This document shows, piece by piece, positions 10,401 to 18,457 of a stretch of 64,000 nucleotides of DNA (position 1 is the stretch's first letter; every line of letters starts with the position of its first letter). The stretch spans positions 1 to 64,000 of the forward strand of contig JAFGMI010000042.1 in NCBI GenBank assembly GCA_016927595.1. Reading direction: 5' to 3'. This DNA comes from Melioribacteraceae bacterium (lineage in GTDB: Bacteria > Bacteroidota > Ignavibacteria > Ignavibacteriales > Melioribacteraceae). The notes under the pieces are model-generated. The model ran no database searches. It saw only the letters and a list, made by a program, of their open reading frames with translations, and was not told the DNA's origin. Both the position numbers and the translations under genes were made by a program.

Positions 10401-10466
10401 AATAAGTTTATCTCAAGAAAAGTTATAAATCAGATCATTCAAAATTTCAGATACTTGTTAAGGTGA
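7410..10466 (+). CDS. ygfK: YgfK-type iron-sulfur flavoprotein oxidoreductase
   Basis: This large redox protein is the signature of the purine/selenate island, once called a putative selenate reductase subunit and now tied to anaerobic purine breakdown. Residues 1-430 form the YgfK-specific front half, resembling a dihydroorotate-dehydrogenase barrel. About 450-830 is a GltD/NfnB-like module: cysteines in CYIAPCQTACPIHQD and CDHQCMAHC, an FAD motif IIGAGPAGLSAA (about 550), an NAD(P) motif IGGGNSAMDSARAA (about 680) and GDAGNGPATVVEA. About 888-945 carries two 4Fe-4S motifs, CLLCSFECNKCVDVCP and CNECGNCETFCP. ATG 7410 follows AAGGA by 10 nt; the upstream GTG at 7380 is less likely. It is the only rightward gene of the island, and its 3' end overlaps the convergent FeS gene by 9 bp. 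It probably links NAD(P)H or ferredoxin electrons to purine reduction. Confidence 0.93.
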   Translation: MSDKMYPIPADRLFTRIINEYTTTKTIFGIHEKDFYKPANNNYSPSSYMTDNIIGPASGPHTQMSQNIICSYLTGGRYIELKTVQILDQLAIEKPCIDATDECYNTEWSQELRLDESYEEYVKAWVFIHFLKNLLGLSGSKSGFVFNMSVGYNLEGIKSESIDNFINGMMNTDAENVFNSIINKLDLLCSIEFNKNILKNINPDFDYKNSLAEIPTSITDSVTLSTMHGCPPDEIEAIASHLMSKKKLNTYIKLNPTLLGIDFVNKIISDLAYNYISVGKDVFDKDLTMDEAIPMVSRLSRIGEVNEREFGIKLSNTLPVKNAKPKLAAGEMYMSGRSLFPLTINLTKEICERSDYNLNISFSGGANSLNIKDLMLCGFRSVTMATELLKPGGFLRLKQIAELSDMVKHPVSLEREKIIELAKLSTTTDYYKKDTRTIESIKIPKSLPLLDCYIAPCQTACPIHQDVPEYIARLKQGDYKEALKIIIDKNPLPHITGYICDHQCMAHCTRWDYETPVLIRDLKKIAALKGYDDLVKEYEFPTPNEDASKIAIIGAGPAGLSAAYFLARAGLDVTIFEKENSAGGVVKNIIPRFRLPEEAIIRDIRFIEKHGVRFVFGFDPDVSIEALQAEGYHYIVLAIGAEIPNTINFLKHEGSIINALDFLRRYHFINEEIDLGSNVAVIGGGNSAMDSARAAMRCAKVENVYLIYRRTKDYMPADKEEFFAALKDGVHFEELLQPVSFINGELKCQCMKLDEIDDDGRRKAKPIDDEYTYFQIDTIISAVGEHTDYELLASNNIKRINKKTFMNEQTLETTMENIFVCGDAGNGPATVVEAIADARKVTDEIIRRAGTNVKQYNIELDNLDSQVISDKGYIKQSSVDDVSEEAGRCLLCSFECNKCVDVCPNRANVAVKINTSGLKDKYQILHLDDLCNECGNCETFCPYQGKPYRDKLTYFSSENEYLKSINPGFYFIDDENIKLRINGEEHFFAIGSDSLNDNKFISRKVINQIIQNFRYLLR

Positions 10467-10913
10467 TTTGATTGCTTCTATGATCTGTTTATATCCTGTA
10501 CACCGGCATAAATTACCCGCAATGGCTTCTTGAATTTCAACTTCGGTGGGATTCGGATTTTTAAGTAACAGTGCATAAGCCGACATAATCATGCCGGGAG
10601 TACAAAATCCGCATTGGACTGCACCTTTTTCCATAAAAGACTTCTGCAGTTTATTCAGTTCACCGTTTTTCTCCAATCCCTCTATGGTAGTAATTTCCGA
10701 ACCTTCGCATTGTCCGATCACTATTAAACAGGAATTTACTGCATTACCGTTAATTACTACAGTACAGGCACCGCATTCCCCTATTGAACAACCTTCTTTA
10801 GTCCCTGTTAAATTTAATATTTCCCTGAGTACATCTAATAAACGCATAGAAGGTTGAACATCTATTCCGACTTTATCTCCATTAATTGTAAGATTAATTC
10901 TTCTTATCATCAT
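10458..10913 (-). CDS. Molybdenum hydroxylase 2Fe-2S subunit
   Basis: This 151-aa subunit carries two [2Fe-2S] clusters for the adjacent molybdenum hydroxylase. The motifs are CSIGECGACTV with a following cysteine in NAVNSCLI, then CGFCTPGMI and CRCTGY. It passes electrons from the Mo centre to the FAD subunit encoded just upstream. I start it at the ATG at 10913, which overlaps the TGA of the FAD gene (ATGA); the longer reading frame from 10988 would run through the end of that gene with an unrelated N-terminus. The stop lies inside the convergent end of ygfK. It corresponds to the FeS part that E. coli XdhD carries as an N-terminal fusion, so here the enzyme is split into three genes. Confidence 0.92.
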   Translation of the reverse strand: MMIRRINLTINGDKVGIDVQPSMRLLDVLREILNLTGTKEGCSIGECGACTVVINGNAVNSCLIVIGQCEGSEITTIEGLEKNGELNKLQKSFMEKGAVQCGFCTPGMIMSAYALLLKNPNPTEVEIQEAIAGNLCRCTGYKQIIEAIKSP

Positions 10914-11773
10914 CGTCTCAGGCAATTGTCTTCTAACAAAGAATATATTAGTCGCTGCAAAACAGGTAATTTGTATTCTGAAGACCATCTTAAGCCGGTT
11001 GACTCAAGCACAGCCTTTCCGCATCTGATTGAGATATCAATCAGTAAATCCCTGTCAATTTTTTTTCCGTCTGCATAATTTTCAATCTCATAAAATCTTT
11101 TACCGATGGGTGTTACCGCACCGCTGGCAATCTTGAAGTCTGTAAATTTGTTGTTTTTAATTTCAAAAAGGATAGCTAGTGTAATCCGGCTTATTGCTAC
11201 TCCCCTGCGTCTGCCAAGTTTATAAAATACATCGTTAAGACTTTCCCGGGGTTTATGAATAACTATTTCTGTTACAATTTCTTCATTTGTTAAACTTGTT
11301 CTATAGGGAGATATTAAAAAGTCCTCAAGATTTATCATTCTTTCGTGATGAATAGAATTTATTTTAATTCCGGCATTATAAACCAGAAGAGGCGGAACAC
11401 TATCGGCGCAAGGTGCATTGTTTATAAAGTTGCCCCCGATTGTAGCTCTGTTTCGGATCTGTCTGCTGCCGATTTTAGAAACTGCTTTTACGAGTAAGGG
11501 CAAATGTCTCTGCAATATTTCATCCGATTCAATCTCCGAAAAGGTTGTTGCAGCTCCAATAATAATTTTATCTTTCTCTTCACTGATTCTTTTAAGTTCC
11601 TTTATCCTTGAAATATCAACAAGTTTGTTAAAATCCCGGAATCTATTTGAATTGATATGGATGCCTGGAATAATATCAGTCCCTCCTGCAATTACATGGG
11701 AATTTCCATCCTCAAGCAACTCAAGAGCTTCATCAAGCTTCCAGGTGCTAAATAATTCAATATCCCTTTTCAA
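10910..11773 (-). CDS. ygfM: Molybdenum hydroxylase FAD-binding subunit (YgfM-like)
   Basis: This is the FAD subunit of a three-part molybdenum hydroxylase, resembling E. coli YgfM. The two FAD-binding signatures are AGGTDIIPG (about 29-37) and ATIGGNFINNAPCADS (about 107-122), followed by the CO-dehydrogenase flavoprotein C-terminal domain. It is 287 aa, normal for a stand-alone subunit. It overlaps the Mo subunit gene upstream and the FeS gene downstream by 4 bp each (both ATGA), so all three subunits are probably made in equal amounts. In gut purine degraders this subunit travels with XdhD and YgfK. Confidence 0.9.
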   Translation of the reverse strand: MKRDIELFSTWKLDEALELLEDGNSHVIAGGTDIIPGIHINSNRFRDFNKLVDISRIKELKRISEEKDKIIIGAATTFSEIESDEILQRHLPLLVKAVSKIGSRQIRNRATIGGNFINNAPCADSVPPLLVYNAGIKINSIHHERMINLEDFLISPYRTSLTNEEIVTEIVIHKPRESLNDVFYKLGRRRGVAISRITLAILFEIKNNKFTDFKIASGAVTPIGKRFYEIENYADGKKIDRDLLIDISIRCGKAVLESTGLRWSSEYKLPVLQRLIYSLLEDNCLRR

Positions 11774-14157
11774 TTCGTACTACCTCTACTTAAATCATTT
11801 GGCGACAATTTCCTGCTCAACAATATTTCTTCCGGATTAAGCGGCAGATTAAAATACCTTAATCCTGTCGCATTTTTCACGGCGTTAGCAATCGCAGCAG
11901 CGGTTAATTCCAATGTTGGTTCACCAAGCGACTTTGCACCCCATGCGCCATAAATATCTTCCCCTTCAAGGAATATGCTTTCAATCTCACCAATATCTTT
12001 ACTGGTAGGTATCAAAATCTGGTCAAAATTGTTCTCTCTTATATTACCATTATAAGTAGTGATCCCCTCCCATAACGCGTACCCTGCCCCTTGTGTTACA
12101 CCGCCGAAAACCTGTCCCTTTGCTCCCATTAAATTTATAATTTTCCCCGGATCATGAACCGCAACTATTCTGTCTACAAAAATTTCACCCGTTAGTAAAT
12201 TTGCTGACACCTCTGCGACCTGACATCCATAAACATATGTAAAATATGCTGCTCCCTGACCCTTTTCTTCATCCCAATGTACCGATGGTCCCTTAAACCA
12301 ACCTATTGCTGACATATTCAAACCTTTCGAATACGCTAAAGAGCACAATTCGCTAAAGCTGATTGAGCGGGATTGTTCGTAAACCCGATTATTTTTGAAA
12401 AGTAACTGATCCTTACTCTTTATATTCCAATAAGTTAGAAGCATTTCTTCAAATCTTTTTTTAATAATTTCCGCTGCATTCTTCACTGCACTCCCCCCCA
12501 TAATTGTGGACCGGGATGCAACTGTCGGACCACTGTCGGCGATAATACCAGTATCCTGTTCCAGGTAGTAAATATGCTCCGGAGAAATTCCAAGTACCTC
12601 TGCCGCAATAATAGAGAATGTGGTTCTTAATCCTTGTCCGTTTTCAGCTAATCCTGAAATCAAATATGCTGATCCATCCTTTTGCACTGATAAATAAGCG
12701 GCAGCTGCATCAATTCCTTCTGCTCCCAGGGAGCATCCTCTTAGACTAACAGCTAATCCTATTCCTTTCTTAATAATATCTCTGTTATCCAGCATCTCAT
12801 CCTTCTTAAGGATAAATCCAGATCCACGGAACTTTTGACTTGTCTGGAATTTTGTATTTGCAGATCTGGAGCACTCCTTATGCCTTTCCGTAAAATTTGT
12901 CTCTCTTTCAGCTCTTTCCAGAACGCTTAGAAGATTTACATCATGATCCCTTAGTTTATGTCCCGATGCTGTAATTGAACCCGGCTTAACTCCATTAATC
13001 TTTCTGATCTCATAAGGAGAAACTCCGATGATTTCAGCAATTTCATCCATAAGTGATTCCTGAGCAAAAATAGGTTGCGGAGATCCGAACCCTCTCATGG
13101 CTCCGGTATAAGGATTATTTGTATAAACTGCTCTTACATCGGTGTGTACATTTTCTATTTCATAAGGACCTGTCGCCTGAACAACTGTCCTCCAGGTTAC
13201 AAACGGGCTCATCGATGCATACGCTCCGCCGTCTGCAAGTATATCAATCTTCATCGCCTTTATTATACCGTCGTCATTGAATCCAACCTTATATTTCATA
13301 ATATACGGATGACGCTTATACGACTCAACAACCGATTCTTCCCTTGTATACCTTACTTTAACAGGTCTTCTGGTTTTAATAGCTGCAATTGCTGCACGTG
13401 CAGATATTATATTCATTAAATCATCTTTTCCACCGAATGCACCACCGAGTTCCGCTTGTACTACACGGACTTTAGTGAGTGGAAAGTTCAGGACTTCAGC
13501 TACTATTCGTCTTGTGGTATGGGGATTTTGTATACTCCCGATTATTCTTACTCCTCCCCTCCCTTCTATCGGTACTGCGGTTACTGCTTCTGGTTCAAGA
13601 TATGCATGTTCGATAAGTGGCGTAGTGTACTTTTGTTCTATAACATGTTTCGATTCGTGAAAACCTTTTTCAACATCTCCTTTTCTTAAAGGGTAATGAA
13701 CGATTAAATTACTTTTCTTATCCGGATGAATAAACGTTGCATCCGGATCTAGTGCCTTTTCAGGATCAGTAATTAATGGTAATTCTTCCAGTTCAGTTTT
13801 TACTTTTGCAGTTAATAATTTCAACTGACTTTCATCAGCACCTACAAGCATGCAAATTACATCACCGGGTGTAACAATTTTTTCGTAACAGAAAACCGGC
13901 TGATCAGCTGTTACAACACCAACTTTTCTGCTTCCCCTGATATCATTTATATCACAAACTGTAACTTCCGGATAGTCTAGTAATCCGGAATAATCAATGC
14001 TATGTATTAAAGCATGAGAAACATCAGTTCTTACCATAACCCCGAATAACATACCCGGGAATTTGTAATCATCCGCAAATTTTGCCTGACCTGTTACTTT
14101 TGCGTAAGCATCCTGTCTTACAACTGATCTGCCAACTATATTGAAATCCCCGGACAT
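11770..14157 (-). CDS. xdhD: Molybdenum hydroxylase Mo subunit, XdhD-like
   Basis: This is a 795-aa molybdopterin subunit of the xanthine dehydrogenase/aldehyde oxidase family. It has Moco loops LGGAFGGKDD (about 237-246) and GAMRGFGSPQ (352-361) and a catalytic-base motif SLGEPTLE with Glu746. Unlike the xanthine dehydrogenase at 77-2329, the position equal to bovine Glu802 is Asp245 while Arg355 is kept, so the substrate pocket differs. The name xdhD rests on synteny with ygfM, ssnA, hyuA and ygfK; E. coli XdhD is a larger fusion that includes FeS clusters, which here are a separate gene. The start abuts the stop of ssnA with no gap (TAAATG). A hydroxypurine, run in the oxidising or reducing direction, is the likely substrate. 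Confidence 0.88.
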   Translation of the reverse strand: MSGDFNIVGRSVVRQDAYAKVTGQAKFADDYKFPGMLFGVMVRTDVSHALIHSIDYSGLLDYPEVTVCDINDIRGSRKVGVVTADQPVFCYEKIVTPGDVICMLVGADESQLKLLTAKVKTELEELPLITDPEKALDPDATFIHPDKKSNLIVHYPLRKGDVEKGFHESKHVIEQKYTTPLIEHAYLEPEAVTAVPIEGRGGVRIIGSIQNPHTTRRIVAEVLNFPLTKVRVVQAELGGAFGGKDDLMNIISARAAIAAIKTRRPVKVRYTREESVVESYKRHPYIMKYKVGFNDDGIIKAMKIDILADGGAYASMSPFVTWRTVVQATGPYEIENVHTDVRAVYTNNPYTGAMRGFGSPQPIFAQESLMDEIAEIIGVSPYEIRKINGVKPGSITASGHKLRDHDVNLLSVLERAERETNFTERHKECSRSANTKFQTSQKFRGSGFILKKDEMLDNRDIIKKGIGLAVSLRGCSLGAEGIDAAAAYLSVQKDGSAYLISGLAENGQGLRTTFSIIAAEVLGISPEHIYYLEQDTGIIADSGPTVASRSTIMGGSAVKNAAEIIKKRFEEMLLTYWNIKSKDQLLFKNNRVYEQSRSISFSELCSLAYSKGLNMSAIGWFKGPSVHWDEEKGQGAAYFTYVYGCQVAEVSANLLTGEIFVDRIVAVHDPGKIINLMGAKGQVFGGVTQGAGYALWEGITTYNGNIRENNFDQILIPTSKDIGEIESIFLEGEDIYGAWGAKSLGEPTLELTAAAIANAVKNATGLRYFNLPLNPEEILLSRKLSPNDLSRGSTN

Positions 14158-15477
14158 TTATTGCAATTCATTAAATTTCTGGAAGAGTCTTTTACCTTGT
14201 ATATATATTTTATCCCTTAAATCCGATGTGTCAAAAGGAAGAATGAAATCCTTCATAATGAATACTCCTTTTGAAACCACACTCCTGATTTGCGATTCAA
14301 GTATACCATAGATGTAGTGACCGAAGAAATTATCAACATTAAAGGGTGTGGGAGGAACATAATCCCAGATTATAAAATCCGCATTTTCTCCCTCATTAAG
14401 CTTTGAGAATCCTGGGAAAAATTGTGATATAAATTCAATCTGGTTATGGTACGAAGAACTATACTTTTTGAAGGTCTGCTCAAATGACAAACCTGAACTC
14501 CGCATCATCAGAAATAATGATTTTTGAGATGATGCAATATTGGCATGCATGCCGTCAGTGCCGATAAGAATGGGTATATCGGCATTCGCCCTGAAATCCG
14601 GCAGACCGACCGAATTATTTAAATTAGAATGCAGATTATATGCGATTGCAGCTCCTGACTTTTCTATGATCTTCAGCTCATTATCTGACAAATGTATACC
14701 GTGAGCCAGAATGCTCTTTGAATTTAAAAGTCCGAATTGCTGAAGCCGTTGTACCGGACTTAAGCCAGACATTTTTAATGTTATGAGGACATCGCTTTCA
14801 TCTTCGCAAAGATGAATGTGAATGCCCGTACCAATTTCATCAATTATTTTTTTCGCACTTTTTAACGTGTCATCATGAATCGTGAATGAAGCGTGCAGAC
14901 CGAGAAGTATTTTACTATTCTCATCCAAAGATTTTGAATATATTTTTTGTTCATTTAACGAGTCAGATTTAATCGATTCACCATCCCTATCAGAAGTTTC
15001 GAAACACAATACGTTCCTTATTGAATATTTTTTAAGAACACTGTTTATTAGTTCAAGGCTGCCATTCACAAATGATGGTGAAGAGTGATGATCAATAACG
15101 TATAATACGCCGTTCCTTATCGATTCCAATGCGCCTAATTCTACGGAAGCTTCGAGAATATCCCTGTCAATAATTTTGTCAATTTTCCACCATAAATTTT
15201 CAAGGATCTGCTGAAAATTCGCTGTCGGTTTTTTTATGGATAAACCTTTTGCCAGCCTTGAGTAAAAATGTTCATGAAAGTTGACATGAGGAATGGTAAC
15301 AACCCGTCTTTGAAGGTCAATTTCTGACCCGACAGGATCTGAATACTGATTATAGTTTTTCGGTTTAATTTCTGAAATAATCCCATCATCTACCACATAA
15401 TCACAATAAACAGGTATTACTGCGCCATTAGACACTCGGCAAAGATTAGCATTTAATATTTTGAAGCTGTGGCTCAT
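14158..15477 (-). CDS. ssnA: SsnA family aminohydrolase
   Basis: This amidohydrolase-superfamily deaminase belongs to the SsnA group, a fixed partner of ygfK and xdhD. The metal-binding HxH is in NFHEHFYSRLAKG (about 102-114), the family-typical NLWWKIDKIID follows, a second histidine cluster appears in IHIHLCEDE (about 223), and the late metal Asp lies in LIGTDGMHANI (about 304). At 439 aa it is near the usual 440. It probably hydrolyses an amidine or imidazole C-N bond in a ring-opened purine product. It lies 6 nt after hyuA. The N-terminal beta-sandwich (1-65) and late repeat of that fold (from about 360) are typical of cytosine deaminase-like enzymes. Confidence 0.9.
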   Translation of the reverse strand: MSHSFKILNANLCRVSNGAVIPVYCDYVVDDGIISEIKPKNYNQYSDPVGSEIDLQRRVVTIPHVNFHEHFYSRLAKGLSIKKPTANFQQILENLWWKIDKIIDRDILEASVELGALESIRNGVLYVIDHHSSPSFVNGSLELINSVLKKYSIRNVLCFETSDRDGESIKSDSLNEQKIYSKSLDENSKILLGLHASFTIHDDTLKSAKKIIDEIGTGIHIHLCEDESDVLITLKMSGLSPVQRLQQFGLLNSKSILAHGIHLSDNELKIIEKSGAAIAYNLHSNLNNSVGLPDFRANADIPILIGTDGMHANIASSQKSLFLMMRSSGLSFEQTFKKYSSSYHNQIEFISQFFPGFSKLNEGENADFIIWDYVPPTPFNVDNFFGHYIYGILESQIRSVVSKGVFIMKDFILPFDTSDLRDKIYIQGKRLFQKFNELQ

Positions 15478-15483
15478 CAGAAA

Positions 15484-16944
15484 TCAATTTTTAATTTCAA
15501 GCAGTTTACCCAAAGAATAATCATTGGTTAAAAATTTTTCCGTATTATTTGAAATCAAATTCCCTCTTAAATAAACCTTTTCTACGTTGCAACCCAATTT
15601 CACTCCTTCAAACGGCGTATATTTGCCTTTACACAGCATTTCACTTGATGTTATTTGATAAGTTTTCCATGGATTCACTAGACAAAAATCAGCATCAAAA
15701 CCTTTCATGAGTCTGCCTTTGCTTTTCAGATTAAATAATGTTGACTGATTAGCTGACAATATTTTTATAGCTTCCTCCAGAGATATTCTTTTTTTCAAAA
15801 AACCTTCACTAAGTATGAAAGCTACTCTATGCTGAACCCCTGGTATACCTCCGTAAACTTCCCAGAAATTCTCAGTTTTTTTTTCAATGTCAGGGTCACA
15901 ACCGGCATGATCTGTTGTCACGAAATCAATTGTACCACTTCTTAAGCCATCCCATAACGATTCTCTGTCGCTTTCAAATTTTACCGGTGGTGCGGTTTTA
16001 AGATATTTTGAAATTTCAGTATTCCCAAAATCTTCCTGGGTAAAATGGAGATAATGCGGACATGTTTCACAAGTAATTCTGGTTTCATGCTTTTTAGCCA
16101 GAGAAATCAATTCCATAGCACGCGAAGAACTTAAATGCACTATATGAAATCTGCATCCGGTTTCCTCTGCAATTTTTATTATTTCCTGAACAGCTCTAAC
16201 TTCCGCATCGGTATCTCTCGCCTCGCAATATGCATTCCAGTTATTCATGTTTTTGTGTTTCAATAGGTCGCTTCTTGTTTTCACCAGATACTTATCCTCA
16301 GCATGAACAGCAATAATTTTTCCGGTCTTTGATAAAAACTTTGCGGTTTTTTTAAGCTGATCGAAAGTCAGATCTTTGAATTCGTTCATACCTGATATCA
16401 AGTATGTTTTGAAGCCAGCTACACCTTTATCAATAAGTTCCTGCATAAACAACCGAGGCGGGTTATCTCCTGTAAAATCGTCTCCCCGTACTCCTCCCCA
16501 TAATGCATAATCAACTATGCTCTTATTCTTAATAGCCATTAATTTTTCGGAATAATTTTTTGCCGATGTTACAGGCGGTACTGATGTACACGGCATATCA
16601 AAAACAGTGGTAGTACCTCCTGCTGCAGAAGCTCTGCTGCCATGCTCAAAATCATCTCTGAATTCATAACCCGGTGTGTCGAAATGTACATGTGTATCAA
16701 TTCCTCCGGGAATCAGTAAACTGAAATTTCCATCTGTAACACCGATGGATCTTCCCGGAACATTAAAATTTGCTTTATCTTTAAAATGCCTGAGCTTTTC
16801 AACAGTATCGATTTCAGACCAGCAAACCGGATTATTAGATTTTTTAATTATTGTTTCAATTCTCGAATTAAATTCTATATCCGCAAGAAACAAGTAATTA
16901 TCCCGGGATGAGATAAATACATTATTTATTCTGCTCGTTTGCAT
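15484..16944 (-). CDS. hyuA: Dihydropyrimidinase/hydantoinase-type amidohydrolase HyuA
   Basis: This is a cyclic-amidohydrolase (hydantoinase, allantoinase, dihydropyrimidinase family) opening hydantoin-like rings. It shows the binuclear zinc motif GGIDTHVHFDTPG (HVH at 85-87), the carbamylated lysine in GFKTYLIS (about 178), histidines in VHAED and FHIVHLSSS, and the aspartate in FVTTDHAGCDPD. It is 486 aa, within the family range. It follows the upstream PLP gene by only 3 nt and precedes ssnA by 6 nt. In this setting it most likely cleaves the imidazole- or hydantoin-ring product of purine degradation. Motifs alone cannot separate allantoinase from hydantoinase activity. Confidence 0.9.
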   Translation of the reverse strand: MQTSRINNVFISSRDNYLFLADIEFNSRIETIIKKSNNPVCWSEIDTVEKLRHFKDKANFNVPGRSIGVTDGNFSLLIPGGIDTHVHFDTPGYEFRDDFEHGSRASAAGGTTTVFDMPCTSVPPVTSAKNYSEKLMAIKNKSIVDYALWGGVRGDDFTGDNPPRLFMQELIDKGVAGFKTYLISGMNEFKDLTFDQLKKTAKFLSKTGKIIAVHAEDKYLVKTRSDLLKHKNMNNWNAYCEARDTDAEVRAVQEIIKIAEETGCRFHIVHLSSSRAMELISLAKKHETRITCETCPHYLHFTQEDFGNTEISKYLKTAPPVKFESDRESLWDGLRSGTIDFVTTDHAGCDPDIEKKTENFWEVYGGIPGVQHRVAFILSEGFLKKRISLEEAIKILSANQSTLFNLKSKGRLMKGFDADFCLVNPWKTYQITSSEMLCKGKYTPFEGVKLGCNVEKVYLRGNLISNNTEKFLTNDYSLGKLLEIKN

Positions 16945-16947
16945 ATA

Positions 16948-18414
16948 CTATATTTTAACATCTGCTCTTGTATTAAAATTTTCGATTAGTTTATCCCATA
17001 GCGAAACAACAGAAAATCTCTCATGCCAGTATTCATCGCTGTTCCATTGTGCGTTCAATTCTGAAACATCCTTCCCCTGCTGCTCAACCCATGTAAAATA
17101 TTTCAGGTTGTGTATTGACTTTTTATCGTAGTATGTTAATTCCTTGAAGTAATCGAAGGACTGTTTCTTCAGTACCGATACATAATCAATTTCAGCTTGT
17201 TGCAAAGTGTACTCCCCGTAAGCTGAGTTCATTTCATTTAAACGGGAAATGTAAAGATCCGAGGAGTCAGTGAAAACAGTAAAAATGATATCCTCTTCAC
17301 CCATCTCATAATATTTCGCCAGTTTTATGGCGCTGAGAAGATTGCTTATACTTGATATACCGATATCCGGAAGTTTTTTTATAACAGAATCATCAACCCC
17401 AAGTGATACGAGAAATTCATGCCCTTCCATTTCATTGAATAATCTTAATATTCGCATCGGATCTTCATCATCTATGGCGCAAACCGCATCGGTATTCTTC
17501 ACATTGTGAATCCATGGAATGTGCTTGTCTCCGATTCCTTCAATTCTGTGCCCTCCGAAACCGTTCAAAAGGAGTGTGGGACATTGTAATGCTTCGGATG
17601 CAAGAATCTTTATATGAGGATAAATTTTTCTCAGGTAATCACCGGCAGCAATTGTGCCTGCGGAGCCTGTAGCACTGACAAACGCAGATAATTTCTGATT
17701 ATTACTTTTAACTTTATTAAACAGCTTCTCGATTGTGTAGCCTGTAATTTCATAATGCCATATACTGTTGCCGAACTGATCGAACTGATTAAATATCATA
17801 TATTCATCACTTTCAGCCTCAAGTTCATGACATTTATCGTAAATTTCTTTTACGTTGCTCTCACATCCCGGAGTTGCATATATTTCAGCCCCTCTCTCTC
17901 TCAGCCACTCAAATCTTTCTTTGCTCATCTCTTCAGGAAGTATTGCAACTGAGTGAACGGATAATAATCTCGAGTTGAATACTCCTCCTCTGCAGTAATT
18001 ACCCGTAGAAGGCCAAACGGCTTTATGATATTCAGGGTTGAACCTGCCGGTTATAAGATAAGGGACCAGGCAGCCATAAGTTGCTCCGACTTTGTGTGCA
18101 CCGGTCGGAAAATTCTTCCCAATCAAACCAATTATTCTGGCTTTGACTCCTGTAATTTGTTTCGGTATTTCCAGAAAGTTAATTCCGTTAAACAATCCTG
18201 ATTCCGGTTCATTACACCAATTTATTCTGAAAAGATTCAATGGATGCAAATCCTGTGCATCAATCTTACGTATTGCACCTTTAAGTTTATCAGGTATTGA
18301 TTCGGGGTGTTTAAGTTGTGCGAAAGTAGGTAATATAATCTTGTTATCGCGGCAGCGTTCGATTGTTCTTTTTAGAAAATCTTCATTTTCAACTTCCCAG
18401 CTCCATTTTTCCAT
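16948..18414 (-). CDS. Fold-type II PLP-dependent lyase-like enzyme
   Basis: The protein (488 aa) has fold-type II PLP features: the cofactor lysine in PTGAHKVGATYG (about 102-113), an asparagine loop PSTGNYCRGG (about 135-144), and a glycine-rich phosphate loop ATGSAGTIAAG (about 250-260). It is about 90 residues longer than the E. coli diaminopropionate ammonia-lyase YgeX and does not share YgeX signatures that I can recognise, yet it takes that position at the head of the hyuA-ssnA-Mo hydroxylase operon. I infer an ammonia-eliminating role on the final amino acid intermediate; a cysteine-synthase-like activity is possible. The start at 18414 is favoured by a GGTG just upstream; in-frame GTG codons at 18423 and 18420 are alternatives. 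Confidence 0.78.
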   Translation of the reverse strand: MEKWSWEVENEDFLKRTIERCRDNKIILPTFAQLKHPESIPDKLKGAIRKIDAQDLHPLNLFRINWCNEPESGLFNGINFLEIPKQITGVKARIIGLIGKNFPTGAHKVGATYGCLVPYLITGRFNPEYHKAVWPSTGNYCRGGVFNSRLLSVHSVAILPEEMSKERFEWLRERGAEIYATPGCESNVKEIYDKCHELEAESDEYMIFNQFDQFGNSIWHYEITGYTIEKLFNKVKSNNQKLSAFVSATGSAGTIAAGDYLRKIYPHIKILASEALQCPTLLLNGFGGHRIEGIGDKHIPWIHNVKNTDAVCAIDDEDPMRILRLFNEMEGHEFLVSLGVDDSVIKKLPDIGISSISNLLSAIKLAKYYEMGEEDIIFTVFTDSSDLYISRLNEMNSAYGEYTLQQAEIDYVSVLKKQSFDYFKELTYYDKKSIHNLKYFTWVEQQGKDVSELNAQWNSDEYWHERFSVVSLWDKLIENFNTRADVKI

Positions 18415-18457
18415 ATTCACCACTTAATTTAATATTCAAAGAGCTAAATGAGACAAT

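Noticed and set aside
16948-18414. Naming the gene ygeX
   Set aside because: Position suggests it, but length and motifs do not match diaminopropionate ammonia-lyase closely enough.
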